Assembly (NCBI GenBank): GCA_905214105.1
Contig: CAJMKK010000006.1
Coordinates: forward strand, 62,001-126,000
Reading direction: 5' to 3'
DNA length: 64,000 nt
Source: an uncultured bacterium
GTDB taxonomy: Bacteria > Actinomycetota > Coriobacteriia > Coriobacteriales > Coriobacteriaceae
The notes below the pieces were generated by a model. It was not told the origin of the DNA. It was given only the letters and a program-made list of their open reading frames with translations, and did no database searches. A program made the position numbers and the translations under genes. Below are positions 59,518 to 64,000 of this stretch, one piece after another. Positions within the stretch are counted from its first letter, which is position 1. The number at the start of each line of letters is the position of its first letter.

Positions 59518-59557
59518 GTCATTGGGGAAGTTTTTGAATGACTAGTCGTTTTTGAAT
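59518..59557. repeat. second, diverged copy of the TCATTGGGGA repeat
   Basis: GTCATTGGGGAAGTTTTTGA followed by ATGACTAGTCGTTTTTGAATA matches the left arm and loop of the palindrome at 58788-58837, but the right arm is lost. It sits in the gap between the two S-component genes. Confidence 0.5.
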
Positions 59558-59572
59558 AATGGAGCACGGAGA

Positions 59573-59673
59573 CGGCTTTACGAGGGGCCACAGGTTGGCG
59601 CGAAAGAGGAGCGAAGCGTACTTGGGTACGCGAGCGACGAATGAACGCCAAGATGGGGTGGCTCGTAAAGCCG
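59573..59673. repeat. 100-base long hairpin between the tandem S-component genes
   Basis: CGGCTTTACGAG (59573-59584) pairs with CTCGTAAAGCCG (59662-59673). Inside it are TTGGCG/CGCCAA and a central palindrome GCGTACTTGGGTACGC. Similar GCGTAC-N-GTACGC units recur in Coriobacteriia from memory. It ends 6 bases from the stop of the first S-component and is a candidate repeat or processing signal. Confidence 0.5.
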
Positions 59674-59679
59674 AGCGGG

Positions 59680-60252
59680 TTAGTTGAGCCTAAGGGCCTT
59701 CTGGATGGGCAGGTAGAGGGCGCCGACCAGAATGGCGTTAAAGACGGCGGTCATGGCGACGACGGGCAGCATGGTGGCGGCGAGCTCGCCTACCACGCCG
59801 AGCATGGCCATCTTGATGACCATGAAGATGACGCCGGAGACAAAGGTGGTCAGGAAGGTTGCGACAATAGCGATGGCGGGCTTTACCTGACCGTTCTTGC
59901 CGGCGGCGTTGACGATGCCGGCCATGAGCATGGCGGCGATGCCCTCGGCGGCAAAATCGACGAACGGCGAAGTGGTGGTGATCTGGATCACGGCAGCCGA
60001 GATGAGGCCAATGACGAGCGCCTGGCCGATGTTGGGGCGAACGACCAGGATGGTGAGGCAGAAGGCCGAGATGATGAACTCGGGGCTGATCATGCCGCCC
60101 GAGATGCCCGAGATGGCCTTGCCGACGGTGAAGTTGAGGATGAAGCCGGCGGCGAGCAGGATGGCGAGCAGGACGAGGGCGCGGACATCGAGTTTGCCGC
60201 GGTCGGCGGTCTGGACGGTGCGGGGCTGGGTGGCGGTGGTGTTCTGAGACAT
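59680..60252 (-). CDS. ECF transporter S-component, first copy, behind a Trp leader
   Basis: 190 residues with about five or six helices: LVLLAILLAAGFILNFTVGK, FIISAFCLTILVVRPNIGQA, VIQITTTSPFVDFAAEGIAA and a closing NAILVGALYLPIQKALRLN. Close paralogue of the gene at 58906. The frame is open to 60282, but CGAAAGGA before ATG 60252 (MSQNTTATQP) sets the start. A leader peptide with three Trp codons and a terminator precede it, so tryptophan or a related indole compound is the probable substrate of the operon; this is inferred. Confidence 0.82.
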   Translation of the reverse strand: MSQNTTATQPRTVQTADRGKLDVRALVLLAILLAAGFILNFTVGKAISGISGGMISPEFIISAFCLTILVVRPNIGQALVIGLISAAVIQITTTSPFVDFAAEGIAAMLMAGIVNAAGKNGQVKPAIAIVATFLTTFVSGVIFMVIKMAMLGVVGELAATMLPVVAMTAVFNAILVGALYLPIQKALRLN

Positions 60253-60297
60253 GGTGAAAATCCTTTCGGAAGGGGAGTGCAAGAGAAAAGCGGGGGC

Positions 60298-60427
60298 GCG
60301 TGATGCGAATGCGATCGGGCTCGAGATAGAAAAAGGCCCCCGGTCGAAACCGGAGGCCTTCTAATCACCTAGAGCGCAAAAACAGGCGTGAGGGACTCAC
60401 TGTCGACCGATCGTATTCGCATCACGC
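60298..60427 (-). promoter_or_regulatory. tryptophan attenuator region of the ECF operon
   Basis: Arms 60298-60318 and 60407-60427 are inverted 21-bp copies with one mismatch; they bracket the intrinsic terminator at 60330-60360. The outer arm starts directly after the third Trp codon of the leader peptide, so a ribosome stalled on uncharged tRNA-Trp would cover it. GGCGTGA there can also pair with TCACGCC (60385-60391). The set of exclusive pairings is that of a translation-dependent attenuator; which state is permissive is inferred. Confidence 0.7.
60330..60360 (-). terminator. intrinsic terminator in the ECF leader
   Basis: On the minus strand AAGGCCTCCGGT pairs with ACCGGGGGCCTT around TTCG, followed by TTTC. 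It ends about 75 bases before the S-component start and would stop transcription unless antiterminated. Confidence 0.85.
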
Positions 60428-60465
60428 CACCACCAGTTGTTAAGAGACGTCATCGTGTTCTTCAT
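60397..60465 (-). CDS. 22-residue leader peptide with three consecutive Trp codons
   Basis: AAAGGAGCCACCGAC leads to ATG 60465; the peptide begins MKNTMTSLNNWWWRDANTIG and stops at TGA 60397-60399. Three adjacent TGG codons (60427-60435) in so short a peptide are the hallmark of trp-type attenuators, where ribosome stalling senses charged tRNA-Trp. It lies upstream of an intrinsic terminator and a transporter operon. The peptide itself probably has no other function. Confidence 0.85.
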   Translation of the reverse strand: MKNTMTSLNNWWWRDANTIGRQ

Positions 60466-60523
60466 GTCGGTGGCTCCTTTCGTGATGCCATGGCGCGGTC
60501 GCACCTAGTTGCTGTTGCGCTGC

Positions 60524-60529
60524 ACTATA
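60524..60529 (-). promoter_or_regulatory. possible -10 element of the ECF operon
   Basis: TATAGT on the minus strand lies about 60 bases upstream of the leader peptide start. A matching -35 is not obvious, so the call is weak. Confidence 0.3.
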
Positions 60530-60651
60530 GCACAGCAAAGTGTGTGCGGGGAAATCTTTTTTGAAAAGATTTCAGGCGGGTTTCCCGTCGGTCAAAAGGC
60601 GGGTTAAGCGGGCGAGGCTGCCATTGCTGCCTTGCCCGCTCAGCTAGGACG

Positions 60652-62577
60652 TTACTCCTTATTGCGACGGTAGAGGAAGTAACCGCCTGCGGAGATGACG
60701 ACAACGCCAGCGATGGCGAATGCGGCCACCATGCGGCCATCAAAACGATCGCCAGTGGTGGGCAGGCCGCCCTTGGTGTTCGTCTTGTTGGTGGTTACCG
60801 TGGTCGTGGTGTCCGACTTGCCAGGCTTCTCGGGCTTGGTGGTGGGCTGCTCGGGCTTAGCGGGCTGCTCGGGCTTAGCGGGCTGCTCGGGAGTGCCAGG
60901 CTGCTCAGGAGTGCCGGGCTGATCCGGGGTGACCGGATCGGTGGCAAGAGCATCCTTGGCGTAGGTGATGGACACCTTGAGGCCGTTGGTCTCAGTGTTC
61001 AGATCGCTCGGAGTGAAGGGCTCGTCAAAGTTTCCGGCCTTCTGATAGGTGCGCATCTCCTGGAGCAGGGCCTTGCACTTGACGTAGGTGTTCTCGGTAG
61101 CAGCCTTGCCGGCCTTATTGGCCAGAGCGGTGCGGCCCTCGGTGGTCGTTTCGGCCAGCATGGCGGCGTCAACTTCCTTGTTCTGCTCGATGAGCTCATT
61201 CTGGAGCGCATCGAGGTAGGCACGGACGCTGATACCAAGGGTGTCAGGGTTCTCAAAGCAGAGCGAGCTGATGTCCATGAGAACGTAGTTGATTGAGTTC
61301 TCGGGCTCCTCGTTGTTTACGATGTCGGTCTCTTCGCAGTGCTCGAAGGAGACGGTCTGATCGCTGAAGTACGGGCTGACCTCAGTTATCAGAGCGGAGT
61401 ACAACGGGATGGCGACGGAGTACGCAGCGCGGGAGAGCATCTCCCACTGGATGGTGGCAACCTGGGGATCAAGGCCGCGACGAATCTGGAAGAGGTTGAT
61501 CTCGGTGTTGCGCTCGGTGCCGATGGCGTAGGCGCCGTCGGTGTTGGCGTTAAGGCCGGGGACATTTTCGCCGCGGTTGCCAAAGGCACGAATCAGCTCA
61601 AAGGTGCTCCAGCCAGACTTGCCAGGCTTGAAGAACAAGGGCTGGATCTCGCTGACGGATGCGCCGACGCTGCCGTTGTCGTTGACGATGGTGTAGTCGG
61701 CGTCCTTGGTAAGCGGGTTCATGAAGTAGTCTCGGCCCTGGACATAGCGAGTCCACTGATGCATGCCAGTCTTATCGAGTCTCTCGCCATAGGTTCTGGC
61801 AACATCGAACTTGCCGTCGGTGTACTCGGCGAAGCCCTTCTCCTCGGGCATGGACTGGATGGCCTTGGAGTGGAGGCAGTTCTCGGTGTCGTCGAGGTCG
61901 ACATCGTAGTTGAGGCTCCCGATATTAGGGTTGAGCGACGCGACGTCATCAGCGAGCTTCATGGCAATCCACTGATGCCCGGAAAGTGCGGCGAACAGCC
62001 AGGTCTCGTTGCTGTCGGCGATGACAATCTGGTCGTTGGAGCAGACGCCCTGCTGGTCAATCAGACTGCCGATAAGCTCGACGCCCTCACGGGCCGTGGC
62101 GCTTTCGCCCAGGATAACGCTGGCGTAGCTGTACTCACCCAAGCCATTCGTCAGGGGGTCCACAGCTTTGACATCTGCATTCATGCTGGTGCTTAGCGTG
62201 GCGGAACAGGAGACGCCCTTCTCGTTGATGCCTGCTTCGGAGTAGGCATCCCAACGCTCATCCCACTGCGAGGGGTGATCGCGCACATAGCTGTAGCGAT
62301 ACGTGGTTTTGTTTGAGGTGTATACGAACCCGGACTCATCGGAGCTGTAGGTGAAGCCGGGGGCGTGCGAATCCTCGATGCCAAAGTGCTTGAGGTAGCG
62401 TTTGCCATAGTCCTCGGCGCGGCCATAATACGTATTGCCGTCGGCCGTAAGGTTCTTGCCCATGTACATCTGCGTGCAGGCGAGCGCAGACGTCGGCATG
62501 GACATGATGGTTGCAGCTCCAAAGGCTAGGCCTATGCCAAGCTTTTTGAGCGCGTTGACGGGGTGAGTTTTCCTCAT
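60652..62577 (-). CDS. C69-family dipeptidase, sortase-anchored
   Basis: 641 residues. A signal peptide ends in ...TSALA, exposing an N-terminal Cys (CTQMYMGKNLTADGNTYYGR) that is the nucleophile of C69 Ntn-type dipeptidases. Further family blocks are GINEKGVSCSATLS, VIADSNETWLFAALSGHQWI and ARTYGERLDKTG. The C-terminus has Pro/Glu/Gln repeats (TPEQPGTPEQPAKPEQPAKP), Thr run, LPTTGD, membrane helix and RRNKE, the classic sortase signal. It would be a surface dipeptidase for peptide nutrition. ATG 62577 follows GGGAGGG. Confidence 0.92.
   Translation of the reverse strand: MRKTHPVNALKKLGIGLAFGAATIMSMPTSALACTQMYMGKNLTADGNTYYGRAEDYGKRYLKHFGIEDSHAPGFTYSSDESGFVYTSNKTTYRYSYVRDHPSQWDERWDAYSEAGINEKGVSCSATLSTSMNADVKAVDPLTNGLGEYSYASVILGESATAREGVELIGSLIDQQGVCSNDQIVIADSNETWLFAALSGHQWIAMKLADDVASLNPNIGSLNYDVDLDDTENCLHSKAIQSMPEEKGFAEYTDGKFDVARTYGERLDKTGMHQWTRYVQGRDYFMNPLTKDADYTIVNDNGSVGASVSEIQPLFFKPGKSGWSTFELIRAFGNRGENVPGLNANTDGAYAIGTERNTEINLFQIRRGLDPQVATIQWEMLSRAAYSVAIPLYSALITEVSPYFSDQTVSFEHCEETDIVNNEEPENSINYVLMDISSLCFENPDTLGISVRAYLDALQNELIEQNKEVDAAMLAETTTEGRTALANKAGKAATENTYVKCKALLQEMRTYQKAGNFDEPFTPSDLNTETNGLKVSITYAKDALATDPVTPDQPGTPEQPGTPEQPAKPEQPAKPEQPTTKPEKPGKSDTTTTVTTNKTNTKGGLPTTGDRFDGRMVAAFAIAGVVVISAGGYFLYRRNKE
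60844..60915 (-). repeat. tandem 18-bp repeats encoding PEQP units
   Basis: Four consecutive 18-base units (core GGGCTGCTCGGGCTTAGC, the last two diverged) encode the cell-wall-spanning linker of the C69 dipeptidase. Unit number could vary by slippage. Confidence 0.75.
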
Positions 62578-62596
62578 TTTCCCTCCCAGCGTGCAA

Positions 62597-62620
62597 AAGC
62601 CCTCCGTTGCCAGAGGGCTT
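62597..62620 (-). terminator. leader hairpin of the C69 dipeptidase gene
   Basis: AAGCCCTC pairs with GAGGGCTT around CGTTGCCA; on the minus strand TTTT follows, 20 bases before the ATG. Its place suggests an attenuator or weak terminator in the leader. Confidence 0.5.
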
Positions 62621-62813
62621 CAGCCAATAAAGACACCCCATTAGCGTAACGAACTGGAAACAATATTCATCTATGAAAGAAACTTACTCGATAAGCGTAA
62701 TGAAATATGCGATGAGCGGTTAATTATACTCGGTTTGTAGCTTTACTTTAATAAAGACGCCCTGCAATTACTATACCTGAATAAAGCGCCTTGCACGGGG
62801 CGCAAAGAAAATC

Positions 62814-62847
62814 CCCCGCTGTTTGGCAAATGCATAAACAGCAGGGG
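62814..62847 (-). terminator. terminator after the small membrane peptide gene
   Basis: CCCCTGCTGTTT on the minus strand pairs with AAACAGCGGGGG with one mismatch, followed by ATTTTC. It lies about 40 bases after the stop at 62884. Confidence 0.75.
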
Positions 62848-62883
62848 AGACGATAATTGGATGAATATCATACCAATGTGGAA

Positions 62884-62976
62884 TTACTTCTTCCGGCGGT
62901 GGATCACGTTGATCGCATAGCCGACGAGCATGGCCAAAACGATGATGATAAAGCCGATCAGGGGATTGTCGTTCAT
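62884..62976 (-). CDS. 30-residue single-helix membrane peptide
   Basis: GGAGGACCCC precedes ATG 62976; the peptide starts MNDNPLIGFIIIVLAMLVGY and ends HRRKK. A single membrane helix with a basic tail, 10 bases after the diacylglycerol-kinase-like stop. A good ribosome site, the topology and the terminator just downstream support it being real. It may be a regulatory membrane peptide; function unknown. Confidence 0.65.
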   Translation of the reverse strand: MNDNPLIGFIIIVLAMLVGYAINVIHRRKK

Positions 62977-62985
62977 GGGGTCCTC

Positions 62986-63903
62986 CTATTTACCAAGCGG
63001 TGAGAATTCGTCGACGATGAGGTCGAGGCATTGCGGAAGCGCGCGGGCTCCAAAGACGCCCGAGTTGCTGGAGATGATCTCGCCATCGAACTGCATGCCC
63101 AGCGACGGCGTGCAGGTGATCTTGGCTTCCTTGGTCTGGATGATCTTGAACTGCGGGCGGCCTAGTACCTTGCCGGCGGGGTCGAGTGCGGCGGTGATCA
63201 CAGTAGGCAACAGCTGCACGGTGCGCACGGGTTCGATGACCGCAATGTCGACCATGCCATCGTTCATGCGGCAGTCGGGGAACAGGTTGATGTCGTTTTG
63301 GATGACCGAGGTATTGCCCGCCATGCAGCAGATGCCGTCGAGCTCCTCGACAATGCCGTCGTGCTCAATCGTAAAGTGCGCCACCGTGGGGTTGGGCGTG
63401 GCGAGCGCGGAGAGGAAGTAGGCGATCTCGCCGATGTCGTTTTTGGTGGGAGCGGCCTTCATCATGATCTCGGCGTCGAAGCCCGAGCCGGCGATGATGA
63501 TAAAGCCGTGGCGCTTCTCGTTGCCGTCCTCGTCGAGCCAAAAGAGCTCGCCCATGTCCACTTTGACCGTGCGACCGGCGCGGCAGGCCTTGGCGAGCGC
63601 CGCCGCCTCAGGGGCATTGCCGATGTTGTTGAAGAACAGGCAGGCCGTACCGGAGGGGAAGACGAGCGTGGGGACACCGCATCCGCGCATCTGATCGAGC
63701 ACGTTGGAGACGGTGCCGTCGCCGCCCGAAACGACCACGCGGTCAAACTCGCGCACGTCTGCCACGGCGTCCTCGGGCTCCATGCCATCGCCGATAAAAC
63801 GCATCACGACCTCGTCGCCGCCCTGCGCGAGGGCGTGCGTGAATGCGTAGATTTCATCTGAGCTGGGGCCCGATGCCGGGTTGTGGATGATAAGGCAGCG
63901 CAT
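62986..63903 (-). CDS. diacylglycerol/lipid kinase family protein
   Basis: 305 residues. CLIIHNPASGPSSDEIYAFT opens the catalytic domain, and VVVSGGDGTVSNVLDQM is the GGDGT nucleotide motif; VFPSGTACLFFNNIG replaces the usual GTGNDFAR loop. The second domain includes AGSGFDAEIMMKAAPTK. It belongs to the DagK/YegS lipid-kinase family; with the altered substrate loop the lipid is uncertain. GTG 63909 and ATG 63903 are both possible; ATG begins at the conserved core and is preferred. Confidence 0.88.
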   Translation of the reverse strand: MRCLIIHNPASGPSSDEIYAFTHALAQGGDEVVMRFIGDGMEPEDAVADVREFDRVVVSGGDGTVSNVLDQMRGCGVPTLVFPSGTACLFFNNIGNAPEAAALAKACRAGRTVKVDMGELFWLDEDGNEKRHGFIIIAGSGFDAEIMMKAAPTKNDIGEIAYFLSALATPNPTVAHFTIEHDGIVEELDGICCMAGNTSVIQNDINLFPDCRMNDGMVDIAVIEPVRTVQLLPTVITAALDPAGKVLGRPQFKIIQTKEAKITCTPSLGMQFDGEIISSNSGVFGARALPQCLDLIVDEFSPLGK

Positions 63904-64000
63904 ACTCACGTTCCCGTTCTGTGACTAACCGAGTATAGTTGTAAGGCAATGCCGATATCCTACCCGTGTTTTTCGGGCCTAACCTTATTCGATGGGTTGA

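Larger units (their letters stand above)
62578..62883. other. 305-base intergenic region upstream of the C69 gene
   Basis: It holds the C69 ribosome site, a leader hairpin (62597-62620), an AT-rich stretch (62650-62780) that is the probable promoter, and the terminator at 62814-62847. No gene was found. Confidence 0.5.

Noticed and set aside
60844..60915. Tandem 18-bp units as a possible CRISPR array
   Set aside because: Units are contiguous, without spacers, and encode PEQP repeats of a cell-wall protein.

Overview
The window looks like chromosomal DNA of a Collinsella-type gut actinobacterium (class Coriobacteriia). This is inferred from GC-rich coding sequence with frequent GTG/TTG starts, strong AGGAGG-type ribosome sites, DUF3793 next to flavodoxin, sortase-anchored proteins, lactate fermentation, a D-aspartate ligase/racemase pair and several short intergenic repeat families. 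No rRNA, tRNA, CRISPR array, prophage or complete insertion sequence was found.

Layout. 1-9.3 kb: a partial gene, a PanE-like reductase, a ferredoxin-type aldo/keto reductase, endonuclease IV, a polar amino-acid ABC transporter, a flavodoxin/DUF3793 pair and a copper-type HMA protein behind a CsoR-like box. 9.5-16.7 kb: a sortase-type surface protein, a YolD/Y-family polymerase pair behind an SOS box, a truncated Fe-ADH-like protein and pgi. 16.8-19.7 kb: a minus-strand operon of an unknown protein, a ClpP-like protease and a soluble VirD4/TraG-type ATPase. 20-27.6 kb: HAD hydrolases, a PfkB kinase, TatD, TcdA, an SdpR/SdpI pair and EttA. 27.8-29.4 kb: an AT-rich island with a Tat-exported protease-like protein and a lipoprotein. 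29.4-31.9 kb: a frameshifted gene and a membrane protein with a Ser/Thr-rich tail.

32-36.3 kb is a second AT-rich island: a small conserved protein, DUF2087, an MFS exporter, a cobalamin-binding radical SAM enzyme and a 36-residue peptide gene, closed by a terminator. It looks like an undescribed ribosomally made, post-translationally modified peptide (RiPP) cluster. 36.4-43.3 kb holds nadE, an aminotransferase, L-lactate dehydrogenase, an Mbeg1-like hydrolase bracketed by inverted repeats, and a YejK-like nucleoid protein. 43.5-49 kb is a lysine/DAP locus: a lysine riboswitch controls an in-frame lysA-dapA fusion, dapB and an acetyl-type dapD, with a divergent M20 deacetylase. 49-53.8 kb: small membrane proteins, an XRE/Ser-Thr kinase pair, a PcsB-like cell-wall hydrolase and a MOSC protein. 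54-56.2 kb: D-aspartate ligase and aspartate racemase.

56.2-60.5 kb is an ECF transporter operon with two tandem S-components, a double ATPase and EcfT. It is preceded by a 22-residue leader peptide with three consecutive Trp codons and an intrinsic terminator, so tryptophan attenuation is likely. The window ends with a sortase-anchored C69 dipeptidase, a 30-residue membrane peptide and a diacylglycerol-kinase-like enzyme.

The most novel candidates are the radical SAM peptide cluster, the Trp-attenuated ECF operon, the lysA-dapA fusion and the ClpP/VirD4-like operon.
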